Below are positions 1-6,063 of a stretch of 6,063 nucleotides of DNA, one piece after another. Position 1 is the stretch's first letter. Every line of letters begins with the position of its first letter. Both the position numbers and the translations under genes were made by a program. This stretch comes from Erythrobacter sp. (lineage in GTDB: Bacteria > Pseudomonadota > Alphaproteobacteria > Sphingomonadales > Sphingomonadaceae). The notes below the pieces were generated by a model. That model searched no databases. It was not told where the DNA came from and worked only from the letters and a program-made list of their open reading frames with translations. The stretch is from the NCBI GenBank assembly GCA_013214365.1, contig JABSPI010000254.1, positions 1 to 6,063 on the forward strand, written 5' to 3'.

Positions 1-638
1 AGGTCTACAAGGAAGTGTGTTCCTCGTGCCATTCGCTCAAATATGTGGCGTTTCGTGATTTGGCGCAATTGGCCTACACCGATGATGAAGTGCGGGCCGA
101 GGCGGCAACCTGGACGGTGGCTGATATCGATCCCAAAGACGGTTCGGCGATCACGCGCCCGGCTCTGCCGACCGATCACTTCCCCAGCCCCTATGCCAAT
201 GAGGCCGAGGCGCGCGCCTTCAACAATCAGGCTCTCCCGCCTGACCTTTCCTTGATGGTGAAAGCGCGTCCCGACGGGACCAATTATGTCTACTCGCTCA
301 TGCAGGGCTATGTCGACGTCGATCCCGAAGATCAGGCCAAATCGCCCGACTTTGTCGCGGGCCCTCCTGGTCTGTATTTCAACGAGCATTTCTACAACAT
401 CAACATCGCCATGCCTCCGCAGCTTAGCGATGGCCTGTTGACCTATGCCGACGGGACCGAGGCCACCGAAGAGCAGATGGCGCAAGATATCGCCGCGTTC
501 CTCACCTGGACCGCTGAACCCACGCTGATCCAGCGTCAGCAGACCGGGTGGATTGTCATCCTGTTCCTCGTCTTTGCGACCACTTTGGGCTTCTTGTCTT
601 ACAAGCGCATCTGGGCGGGCATGAAGCCGAAGAAGTAA
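1..638 (+). CDS. petC: Cytochrome c1, cytochrome bc1 complex (5' end missing)
   Basis: This is the C-terminal part of cytochrome c1, the membrane-anchored c-type haem subunit of ubiquinol:cytochrome c oxidoreductase. It passes electrons from the Rieske protein to soluble cytochrome c on the periplasmic side. The frame is open from base 3 and gives 211 residues. The covalent haem site CSSCH is at bases 18-32. The family motif ALPPDLS follows, and the axial methionine lies in the segment NINIAMPPQLS (Met codon 411-413). A single C-terminal membrane helix (about bases 546-602) is followed by a Lys/Arg-rich end (KRIWAGMKPKK), the usual tail anchor with a cytoplasmic tip. The signal peptide and first mature residues lie left of the window, where petA and petB would be expected. 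Codon use matches the neighbours. Identification is firm; only the start is unknown. Confidence 0.96.
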   Translation, partial: VYKEVCSSCHSLKYVAFRDLAQLAYTDDEVRAEAATWTVADIDPKDGSAITRPALPTDHFPSPYANEAEARAFNNQALPPDLSLMVKARPDGTNYVYSLMQGYVDVDPEDQAKSPDFVAGPPGLYFNEHFYNINIAMPPQLSDGLLTYADGTEATEEQMAQDIAAFLTWTAEPTLIQRQQTGWIVILFLVFATTLGFLSYKRIWAGMKPKK

Positions 639-681
639 AACGCATTCCGTGTGCTTGTGGCCCAAGGCCGCGGGGACAGGG

Positions 682-741
682 CTTAAAAATACTGGGCGCC
701 TCATCATCGCTTGCAGATGGTGGGGCGCTCATGCTTTTAAG
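682..741 (+). terminator. Probable intrinsic terminator after petC
   Basis: Bases 694-707 pair with 717-730 as an uninterrupted 14-bp stem with three G-T wobbles and a 9-base loop. It is flanked by CTTAAAA (682-688) and its complement TTTTAAG (735-741), which can extend the structure across a small internal loop. The A-run before and T-run after the stem could let it work in both directions. The T-run begins five bases after the stem and is only four bases long, so strength is uncertain. The position, 56 bases past the petC stop and before apt, suits the end of the pet operon. Confidence 0.6.
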
Positions 742-769
742 GGCCGGTAAAATCCCGCGCGGCCGGTGA

Positions 770-790
770 CCCGCGGCCCGCGGCCCGCGG
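770..790. repeat. Perfect triple heptamer CCCGCGG upstream of apt
   Basis: Three exact head-to-tail copies of CCCGCGG occupy 770-776, 777-783 and 784-790. Each contains the palindrome CCGCGG. The array ends four bases before the apt Shine-Dalgarno. The 5' flank is similarly GC-rich and self-complementary: the palindrome CCGCGCGG is at 755-762, and GGCCGGT occurs at 742-748 and again at 761-767. The transcript here could fold on itself close to the ribosome binding site. Confidence 0.85.
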
Positions 791-794
791 CATC

Positions 795-798
795 GGAG
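795..798 (+). promoter_or_regulatory. Ribosome binding site of apt
   Basis: GGAG lies eight bases before the ATG at 807. An out-of-frame ATG at 800 is too close to this site to be the start. This fixes the apt start at 807 rather than at the in-frame ATG at 822. Confidence 0.75.
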
Positions 799-806
799 TA
801 TGAGAT

Positions 807-1358
807 ATGAGCGCCACGACCATGACCCCCGAAGCGCTCAAGGCCCTGGTGCGCACCGTGCCCGATTTCCCGCAAGCCGGGATCCAGTTCCGCGACATCA
901 CCACTCTGATCGGCGATGGCGAGGGGCTTGCCGCAAGCGTCGCCATGCTGGCCGAGCGGGCGCGTGCCGGCGGGGCGCAGCGGATCGCCGGGATGGAAGC
1001 GCGCGGTTTCATCTTTGGAGCCGCGGTTGCGGTCGCATTGGGCATTGGCTTTATCCCGGTGCGCAAACCCGGCAAATTGCCTGTCGATACGATCGGGGTG
1101 GATTACGCGCTCGAATATGGAACCGACCGGCTGGAAGTGGACCCGGCTGCCATTGCGCCGGGCATGCGTGTGGCGATTGTCGATGATTTGATCGCCACCG
1201 GCGGCACGGCTCTGGCCACGGCTGAGCTTTTGAGGCAGGCTGGCGCGCGCGTCGATCACGCTCTGTTTGTGATCGACCTGCCTGATCTTGGCGGGGCAAA
1301 CGGATTGCGCGGCGCCGGTATCGAGGTTGAGGCCTTGATGGAATTTGAGGGCGATTGA
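807..1358 (+). CDS. apt: Adenine phosphoribosyltransferase
   Basis: This cytoplasmic purine-salvage enzyme converts adenine and PRPP to AMP and pyrophosphate. The 183-residue product has the normal length for bacterial Apt. Family landmarks appear in order: PDFPQAGIQFRDIT near the N-terminus (residues 19-32), EARGFIFG (64-71), the flexible-loop segment RKPGKLP (86-92), EYGTDRLE (103-110), and the PRPP-binding motif VAIVDDLIATGGT (122-134), whose paired acidic residues and TGGT hold the ribose phosphate. The C-terminus ends shortly after the last strand, as expected. The start is chosen by the GGAG at 795. apt lies 168 bases after petC across a probable terminator and 42 bases before the antiporter, so it probably has its own promoter and may be co-transcribed with the antiporter. 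I could not pick out a clear promoter. Confidence 0.97.
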   Translation: MSATTMTPEALKALVRTVPDFPQAGIQFRDITTLIGDGEGLAASVAMLAERARAGGAQRIAGMEARGFIFGAAVAVALGIGFIPVRKPGKLPVDTIGVDYALEYGTDRLEVDPAAIAPGMRVAIVDDLIATGGTALATAELLRQAGARVDHALFVIDLPDLGGANGLRGAGIEVEALMEFEGD

Positions 1359-1375
1359 TCGGCGGACGTGCCGAT
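1358..1375 (+). other. Small hairpin overlapping the apt stop codon
   Basis: ATCGGC (1358-1363) and GCCGAT (1370-1375) form a perfect 6-bp inverted repeat with a 6-base loop, beginning on the last base of the apt stop. No T-run follows, so it is not a typical intrinsic terminator. It could protect or tune the mRNA between apt and the antiporter, or be chance. Confidence 0.35.
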
Positions 1376-1388
1376 ATGACCGCTGTTT

Positions 1389-1396
1389 GAGGGGAG
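1389..1396 (+). promoter_or_regulatory. Strong ribosome binding site of the antiporter gene
   Basis: GAGGGGAG is the best purine-rich Shine-Dalgarno-like run in the apt-antiporter gap. In the antiporter frame it is followed by CAG ATT ATC GCT TTT GAA. There is no ATG, GTG or TTG until TTG at 1425, which is 28 bases away and too far for this site. ATT at 1401 is four bases away and ATC at 1404 is seven, so the site favours one of these rare start codons. Confidence 0.55.
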
Positions 1397-1400
1397 CCAG

Positions 1401-3296
1401 ATTATCGCTTTTGAATCGCAGGCTTTGGTGATCGCAGCGGTCGGCGCGCTCGGTGTGGGCGCGCAGTGGATTGCATGGCGCACCGGCTGGCCGGCGATTG
1501 TCTTGATGTTGGCAGCCGGCTTCATCGCGGGGCCGATCACCGGCTTGATCGATCCCGAAGCGGTGTTTGGCGATATGCTCGACCCGATGATCAGCGTCGG
1601 GGTCGGCTTGATCCTGTTCGAGGGCGGGTTGAGTTTGAACCTGCGCGAATTGCGCGATTCGGGCCGCGCGGTGATCCGGCTGGCAACCATCGGCGTGCTG
1701 GTGGGCTGGGCGCTGGGCACTTTGGCGGTCTATCACATTGCCGGATTGCCGTGGCCGGTCGCGGTTCTGTTCGGGGGGATCCTGATCGTCACCGGACCCA
1801 CAGTGGTGATCCCGCTTTTGCGGCAGGCCAATATCCAGCCGCGCCCCAATGCGATCCTGAAATGGGAAGGGATCGTCAATGACCCGATCGGGGTGTTGTG
1901 CGCGGTGATCGCGTTTGAATATTTTCACCGGCTCAACCAATTTCCCGACGCGACCCCGTTTGATGTGGTCCCGCCGCTGATTATCGCGGCTGTGCTGGCG
2001 GGATTGGTCGGCTATGGCGCGGCGCGTTTGATTGCCTTCCTGTTTCCGCGCGGCGCGATCCCGGAATATCTCAAAGTGCCGGTCCTGTTTACCGCCGTGA
2101 TCGCGGTGTTTGTCCTGGCCAATCAGATCGAGCACGAGGCCGGTCTGGTGGCGGTGACGGTGATGGGGGTGACGCTCGCCAATCGCGAAGTCGCCAGCAT
2201 GCGTTCGATCCACCCGTTTAAGGAAAATGTCGCGGTCCTGCTGGTCTCGGGGATTTTCATTCTGCTTGCCGCATCGCTCCGATGGGATGAGCTGGCCTAT
2301 CTCCGGACCGAAATTCGCCCCTGGCTGTTTGTCGCGGCCTTGCTGTTTGTGGTGCGCCCCTTGACCGTGCTGATCAGCTTGCTGGGCAGCGACATTCCCT
2401 GGAATGAGCGTTTGTTCGTCGCTTGGATTGCGCCGCGCGGGATTGTGCTGGTCGCGATCAGCGGCCTGTTCGCGCTGCGGCTGGGTGATTTGGGGATTGC
2501 CGATGGGCAGATGTTGATCGCGTTGAGCTTTGCGGTCGTGGTGGTGACCGTGGTCGCGCATGGTTTCACGATTGAACCGGTGGCGCGGTGGCTCAAGGTG
2601 AAGGGGACATCGCGTCCGGGCCTGTTGATCATCGGGTCAACCCCGTGGACGATCGCGCTCGCCAAACAATTGCAGAGCGTTGATACACCGGTCATGGTGG
2701 TCGACCAAAGCTGGCAGCGGCTTGCTGCGGCGCGATTGGAGGGTTTGCCGATCTATCACGGCGAAATTCTCAACGAGGCGACCGAACACAATCTCGACCT
2801 GACCCCGTATCACGTGCTGGTCGCGGCCACTGATAACGAGGCGTATAATGCGCTGGTGTGCAATGAATTCGCGCATGAAATGGGGCGCGATGCGGTCTAT
2901 CAATTGGGCGAAAACGGCGAAGAGCATGACCGTTACGCTCTGCCCGAGGGGATCCGTGGACGCGCGCTGTTTCATGCCGGATTGGGCGTTGCCGAAGTGA
3001 ATCAAAGGCATCAGCAAGGCTGGGTGCTGAAGAAAACCAAGCTGTCCGAGGAATTTGATTTCGCCGCCGCACGCGAGAAATTGCCTGATGGCGCGGCGAT
3101 GTTGTTGGTGGTGCGCGAAAATGGGGCCTTGCGGTTTTTCACCCATGCCGCACGGCCAGTGCCCAATCCGGGCGACACGATCATTTCCTTCACGCCCCCC
3201 AAACCGGTTGCGCACAAAGCCCCAGCGCCGTCACCGGCATCTTCACCATCACCGGCACAGGGCAATGTCGCCGCCGATCCCGCGACCCGGATTTGA
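1401..3296 (+). CDS. CPA1-type Na+/H+ antiporter with C-terminal TrkA-N/RCK-like domain
   Basis: This is a predicted inner-membrane cation/proton exchanger for pH and Na+ or K+ homeostasis. Counting from ATT at 1401, it has 631 residues. About a dozen hydrophobic segments fill residues 1-385. Family marks are LFEGG (72-76), TGPTVV (131-136), the ion-binding ExxxND pair in KWEGIVNDP (Glu156, Asn160, Asp161), and a conserved arginine in WIAPRG (Arg346). The Asn-Asp pair is typical of electroneutral NhaP/NHE-like CPA1 exchangers. Residues 406-513 resemble a TrkA-N Rossmann domain: hydrophobic strand and turn GSTPWT, acidic strand end VVD, and AATDNEAYN. Residues 549-599 look like an RCK-C remnant ending PGDTIISF. 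A Pro/Ala/Ser-rich tail follows. The glycine motif is degenerate, so nucleotide binding is doubtful. The start is uncertain: the frame is open back to 1380, and the conventional alternative is TTG at 1425 (623 residues). The transported ion cannot be told from sequence. Confidence 0.88.
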   Translation: MIAFESQALVIAAVGALGVGAQWIAWRTGWPAIVLMLAAGFIAGPITGLIDPEAVFGDMLDPMISVGVGLILFEGGLSLNLRELRDSGRAVIRLATIGVLVGWALGTLAVYHIAGLPWPVAVLFGGILIVTGPTVVIPLLRQANIQPRPNAILKWEGIVNDPIGVLCAVIAFEYFHRLNQFPDATPFDVVPPLIIAAVLAGLVGYGAARLIAFLFPRGAIPEYLKVPVLFTAVIAVFVLANQIEHEAGLVAVTVMGVTLANREVASMRSIHPFKENVAVLLVSGIFILLAASLRWDELAYLRTEIRPWLFVAALLFVVRPLTVLISLLGSDIPWNERLFVAWIAPRGIVLVAISGLFALRLGDLGIADGQMLIALSFAVVVVTVVAHGFTIEPVARWLKVKGTSRPGLLIIGSTPWTIALAKQLQSVDTPVMVVDQSWQRLAAARLEGLPIYHGEILNEATEHNLDLTPYHVLVAATDNEAYNALVCNEFAHEMGRDAVYQLGENGEEHDRYALPEGIRGRALFHAGLGVAEVNQRHQQGWVLKKTKLSEEFDFAAAREKLPDGAAMLLVVRENGALRFFTHAARPVPNPGDTIISFTPPKPVAHKAPAPSPASSPSPAQGNVAADPATRI

Positions 3297-3298
3297 GC

Positions 3299-3314
3299 TT
3301 GGGCCAAAGCCCAA
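3299..3314. other. Short hairpin between the convergent genes
   Basis: TTGGGC (3299-3304) pairs with GCCCAA (3309-3314) around a CAAA loop, three bases after the antiporter stop. A T-run is lacking on either side, so it is at best a weak terminator or a 3'-end stabiliser. No better terminator is visible in the 82-base gap between the converging antiporter and cysQ. Confidence 0.3.
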
Positions 3315-3396
3315 CCGCTTCAAGCCGGACTTCTTAAAGCTGGGCTGCTTCGAGTTGGCCTGCTTCGAGTTGGGCTGCCTAAAGCTGCGCCACGAG
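3307..3396. repeat. Decayed 15-bp tandem repeat covering the cysQ 3' end
   Basis: Six 15-bp units begin at 3307, 3322, 3337, 3352, 3367 and 3382. The middle units are closest: CTGCTTCGAGTTGG is exact at 3345-3358 and 3360-3373, one period apart, and TAAAGCTG recurs at 3335-3342 and 3380-3387, three periods apart. Outer units are weaker. On the minus strand, in the cysQ frame, the best units read as the pentapeptide AAQLE: the cysQ end VAQL-stop, then AAQLE, AGQLE, AAQL-stop. The array fills most of the gap between antiporter and cysQ and includes the last codons of cysQ. It looks like local duplication of the cysQ 3' end followed by divergence. Confidence 0.75.
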
Positions 3397-4128
3397 GGCG
3401 AGCACGTGCTCGGCATATTCGGGCCGGCAAATCAGCAGGTCGGGCAGATAGGTGTCGGCCTGATTGTAGCGGATCGGCGACCCGTCAATCCGTGAGCAAT
3501 GCAAGCCATGCGCCGCCGCAACCGCCACCGGCGCGCAGCTGTCCCATTCATATTGACCGCCCGAATGGAGGTAGATTTCCGCCTCGCCGCGCACCACCGC
3601 CATGGCCTTGGCCCCGGCGCTGCCCATGCCGACCAGCTCGCCGCCCATCGCCTCGCACACTGCGGTGGCTTCTTTGGCCGGGCGCGTGCGGCTGACCAGA
3701 AAGCGTGGGCGCGGCGCGGGTTTTGGCAAGGGCGCGGTCTGGTCACTGCGCAGCACCGTGCCGCCATCCAGACCCGGCAGCGCCACCGCGCCGATCTGCG
3801 CCACACCATCGATAGCCAGCCCAACATGGACCGCCCAATCGCTGCGTTTCTCGCCATATTCGCGCGTGCCGTCGACCGGATCGACAATCCACACCCGCGA
3901 TTGCGCCAGCCGCGCGGTGCTGTCCTTTTCCTCTTCCGACAACAATCCGTCATCGGGCCGCGCATCGCGCAAAGCGTGGCACAAAAATTCATTGGCGGTC
4001 GCATCGCCGGCCTTGCCCAAGGCCTTGCCCTCGAACACGGCGCACTCGCGCACATTGAGCAGGATGTCCCCGGCGATCTGCGCCAGATGAGCGGCAAGTT
4101 CGGCATCGGTCATAGCAGGGCCTGTCAT
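3379..4128 (-). CDS. cysQ: 3'(2'),5'-bisphosphate nucleotidase CysQ
   Basis: This is a 249-residue cytoplasmic Mg2+-dependent phosphatase of the inositol monophosphatase superfamily. It is expected to remove the 3'-phosphate of PAP (and possibly PAPS), clearing the by-product of PAPS use. Metal-site motifs are LSEEEKD (residues 63-69, Glu65/Glu66), [14 protein letters not shown] (80-93, Asp83 and Asp86 with Gly-Thr), and EWDSCAP (194-200, Asp196). GDATANE (41-47) stands where many members have a D-x-S-x-x-T-x-A-D motif. The ATG at 4128 overlaps the cysNC stop as ATGA, indicating translational coupling; an in-frame ATG at 4113 (MTDAELAA) is a possible alternative. The neighbouring PAPS-forming genes favour CysQ over an inositol monophosphatase. 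The last codons lie inside a 15-bp repeat that continues past the stop. Confidence 0.93.
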   Translation of the reverse strand: MTGPAMTDAELAAHLAQIAGDILLNVRECAVFEGKALGKAGDATANEFLCHALRDARPDDGLLSEEEKDSTARLAQSRVWIVDPVDGTREYGEKRSDWAVHVGLAIDGVAQIGAVALPGLDGGTVLRSDQTAPLPKPAPRPRFLVSRTRPAKEATAVCEAMGGELVGMGSAGAKAMAVVRGEAEIYLHSGGQYEWDSCAPVAVAAAHGLHCSRIDGSPIRYNQADTYLPDLLICRPEYAEHVLALVAQL

Positions 4129-6053
4129 TTGAGCGGCATGATCTGTTTGATGATGTAGTCAGCCGCCTCGGCCGGGGTCATATCGGTGGTGTTGACGCGG
4201 ATCTCTGCGTTTTCGGGCGCTTCGTAAGGGCTGTCGATCCCGGTGAAGTTCTTCAGCTCGCCCGCGCGTGCCTTTTTGTACAAACCCTTCACATCGCGCT
4301 GTTCGGCCACTTCGAGCGGGGTATCCACAAACACCTCGATAAACTCGCCCTCGGGCAACATCTCGCGCACCATCCGGCGTTCGGCGCGGAATGGCGAGAT
4401 GAACGCGGTGAGCACGATCAGACCGGCATCCGTCATCAATTTGGCCACTTCGCCAATGCGGCGGATGTTTTCGATCCGGTCGGTTTCGGTAAAGCCAAGA
4501 TCCTTGTTCAGCCCATGGCGGACATTGTCCCCATCGAGCAGGAAGGTGTGCCGGTTCATCATCGCCAGCTGCTTTTCCACCTCATTGGCAATGGTCGATT
4601 TGCCCGAACCCGACAGGCCAGTGAACCACAGGACGCGCGGCGTTTGGTTCTTCATCGCGGCGTGGTCATCGCGGCCGATAGTGGTCGCTTGCCAATGCAC
4701 ATTTTGGGCCCGGCGCAGCGAGAAATCGATCATCCCTGCACCCACGGTCGCATTGGTGAATTTATCGATCAGGATAAATCCGCCCAATTGCCGGCTGGTG
4801 GCATAGGGTTCGAATGTGATCGGGCGGTCGGTGGCAAATTCGCACACGCCAATGCCATTAAGGCCCAGCGTTTTGGCCGCCAGATGGTCGAGCGAATTGA
4901 TGTCGATTTCATATTTGGGCGGCTGGATCGTCGCGGTGACCATCTGGCTGCCCAGTTTGAGCCAATAGCCGCGCCCGGGTTTGAGCGCGGTTTCATCCAT
5001 CCACACGATCGTCGCGCAAAACTGGTCCGATGCCTCGGGCGGATTGTCGCCCGCCGCGATCACATCGCCGCGGCTGCAATCGACCTCGTCGGTGAGGGTG
5101 ATGGTGACCGATTGGCCCGCGACCCCTTCATCCAGATCGCCGTCAAAGCTCGACACGGTTTTAACCGTGCTGGTCTTGCCTGCGGGCACGATCCGCACCG
5201 CATCACCCGGCTTGACGCAGCCATCAGTAATCAATCCGGCAAAGCCGCGGAAGTCGAGATTGGGGCGGTTGACCCATTGCACCGGCATGCGAAATGCGCG
5301 CTCCTGCGCGGCGGTATTGGCAATTTCGACATTTTCGAGATGCTCGATCAATGCCGGCCCATCATACCATGGGGTGTTGGGCGAGGCTGTGCCATCGCCC
5401 GCCCGCGTGATGTTGTCGCCCTTGAAGCCGGAGATCGGGATGGCGGTGAAATCCTCGATCCCAACCTCTTTGGCAAAGGCGGAATAATCGCCGACAATCT
5501 GGTCGAACACGCTTTGGTCGTAATCAACCAGATCCATTTTGTTCACCGCCAGGACGATGTGGCGGATCCCCAGAAGGTGCACCAGATAGCTGTGCCGGCG
5601 GGTTTGTTGCAGCACCCCTTTGCGCGCATCGACCAAGATCACGGCGAGATCAGCGGTCGATGCGCCGGTGACCATATTGCGGGTATATTGTTCGTGGCCG
5701 GGCGTGTCGGCGACGATGAATTTGCGCTTTTCGGTGGTGAAGAAGCGATAGGCGACATCGATTGTGATGCCCTGTTCACGCTCCGCCGAGAGGCCATCGA
5801 CCAGCAGCGCAAAATCAATTTCGGAGCCTTGGGTCCCGTGTTTGACACTGTCGCTTTCGAGCGCGGCGAGCTGATCTTCGAAGATCATCTTGGAATCGTA
5901 CAACAACCGCCCGATCAGAGTGGATTTGCCGTCATCCACACTGCCGCAAGTGATAAACCGCAACAGGCTCTTATGCTGATGCTGGTCGAGATAGGCCTCG
6001 ATATCTTCAGCGATCAGCGCATCGGTGGTGAAAGAGGGGTGGTTCTTGCTCAT
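4125..6053 (-). CDS. cysNC: Bifunctional sulfate adenylyltransferase GTPase subunit / adenylylsulfate kinase (CysN-CysC fusion)
   Basis: This 642-residue cytoplasmic enzyme handles two steps of sulfate activation. The N-terminal half (about 28-460) is CysN, the translation-factor-like GTPase that drives ATP sulfurylase (with CysD) to make APS: P-loop GSVDDGKS (37-44), switch region EREQGITID (91-99), DTPGH (116-120) and NKMD (171-174), followed by beta-barrel domains. The C-terminal part (about 470-642) is APS kinase, making PAPS: P-loop GLSGSGKS (479-486), [15 protein letters not shown] (507-521), the ISPFR segment with Ser553, and [19 protein letters not shown] (589-607). Both nucleotide sites look intact, so both activities are expected. 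The join lies around [13 protein letters not shown]. The ATG at 6053 overlaps an upstream stop as TGATG, and the stop overlaps cysQ by four bases. The fusion arrangement is well known in proteobacteria, including rhizobial NodQ. Confidence 0.97.
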   Translation of the reverse strand: MSKNHPSFTTDALIAEDIEAYLDQHQHKSLLRFITCGSVDDGKSTLIGRLLYDSKMIFEDQLAALESDSVKHGTQGSEIDFALLVDGLSAEREQGITIDVAYRFFTTEKRKFIVADTPGHEQYTRNMVTGASTADLAVILVDARKGVLQQTRRHSYLVHLLGIRHIVLAVNKMDLVDYDQSVFDQIVGDYSAFAKEVGIEDFTAIPISGFKGDNITRAGDGTASPNTPWYDGPALIEHLENVEIANTAAQERAFRMPVQWVNRPNLDFRGFAGLITDGCVKPGDAVRIVPAGKTSTVKTVSSFDGDLDEGVAGQSVTITLTDEVDCSRGDVIAAGDNPPEASDQFCATIVWMDETALKPGRGYWLKLGSQMVTATIQPPKYEIDINSLDHLAAKTLGLNGIGVCEFATDRPITFEPYATSRQLGGFILIDKFTNATVGAGMIDFSLRRAQNVHWQATTIGRDDHAAMKNQTPRVLWFTGLSGSGKSTIANEVEKQLAMMNRHTFLLDGDNVRHGLNKDLGFTETDRIENIRRIGEVAKLMTDAGLIVLTAFISPFRAERRMVREMLPEGEFIEVFVDTPLEVAEQRDVKGLYKKARAGELKNFTGIDSPYEAPENAEIRVNTTDMTPAEAADYIIKQIMPLK

Positions 6054-6063
6054 CAGAAATAGC
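6053..6063 (-). CDS. cysD: Last codons of an upstream gene, probably cysD
   Basis: Reading leftward from the right edge, the minus strand is GC TAT TTC TGA, which would encode a C-terminus ending Tyr-Phe-stop, with the TGA sharing its last base with the cysNC ATG. CysD, the catalytic subunit of sulfate adenylyltransferase, typically ends in Gly-Tyr-Phe and precedes cysN. The identification is an inference from three codons plus gene order. Confidence 0.6.

Noticed and set aside
655..739. Possible sigma-70 promoter for apt (TTGTGG at 655 or TTGCAG at 711)
   Set aside because: Neither has a matching -10 box at a usual distance; the AT-rich runs are better explained as the arms of the hairpin at 682-741.
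729..2561. A 610-codon open frame on the minus strand, opposite apt and the antiporter
   Set aside because: The translation is rich in Gln, Arg, His and Asp with no domain pattern, and it lies opposite two well-supported genes. Long antisense frames are a by-product of high-GC codon bias.
3055..3495. A plus-strand frame crossing the convergent gap, with a pentapeptide-like stretch (LKLGCFELACFELGC)
   Set aside because: It overlaps the antiporter in another frame and continues antisense into cysQ. The five-residue periodicity comes from the 15-bp DNA repeat and is too short and irregular for a pentapeptide-repeat protein.
3499..4158. A 219-codon plus-strand frame opposite cysQ
   Set aside because: It is antisense to a gene with intact catalytic motifs, has no recognisable domain and is typical shadow sequence.
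4125..6053. Possible nodulation-type NodPQ locus
   Set aside because: NodQ is a CysNC homologue, but the window shows no nod genes. The cysQ neighbour and normal motifs fit general sulfate assimilation.
4515..6062. A 515-codon open frame on the plus strand opposite cysNC
   Set aside because: It is antisense to a clear enzyme gene, its composition is atypical and no motif is recognisable. It mirrors the codon periodicity of cysNC.

Overview
The window is ordinary high-GC alphaproteobacterial housekeeping sequence. The protein sequences and gene order look most like the Sphingomonadales, probably an Erythrobacteraceae-type organism; this is an impression from memory, not a search. It holds two gene groups that converge near position 3300-3380. 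I see no mobile element, CRISPR array, tRNA, rRNA or defence system, and no convincing sign of an undescribed system. The notable points are small-scale: a decayed 15-bp tandem repeat that includes the end of cysQ, an antiporter whose ribosome binding site points to an ATT or ATC start, and a perfect triple heptamer in front of apt.

Plus strand, 1-3296. The window opens inside petC (cytochrome c1 of the bc1 complex), just before its CxxCH haem site. petC ends at 638 and is followed by a hairpin with A-rich and T-rich flanks (682-741) that looks like an intrinsic terminator. A GC-rich stretch with three copies of CCCGCGG then leads to apt (adenine phosphoribosyltransferase, 807-1358). After 42 bases comes a large CPA1-type Na+/H+ antiporter fused to a C-terminal TrkA-N/RCK-like domain (1401-3296).

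Minus strand, 6063-3379. This is a sulfate assimilation operon read from right to left. The last codons of a gene ending in Tyr-Phe-stop, most likely cysD, lie at the right edge. It runs into cysNC, a fusion of the ATP sulfurylase GTPase subunit and APS kinase, with a one-base TGATG overlap. cysNC runs into cysQ with a four-base ATGA overlap.

How the genes work together: CysD with CysN makes APS from sulfate and ATP, driven by GTP hydrolysis. The CysC domain phosphorylates APS to PAPS. PAPS reduction or sulfonation releases PAP, which CysQ hydrolyses to AMP. The plus-strand genes are functionally separate from one another: respiration (petC), purine salvage (apt) and ion/pH homeostasis (antiporter).
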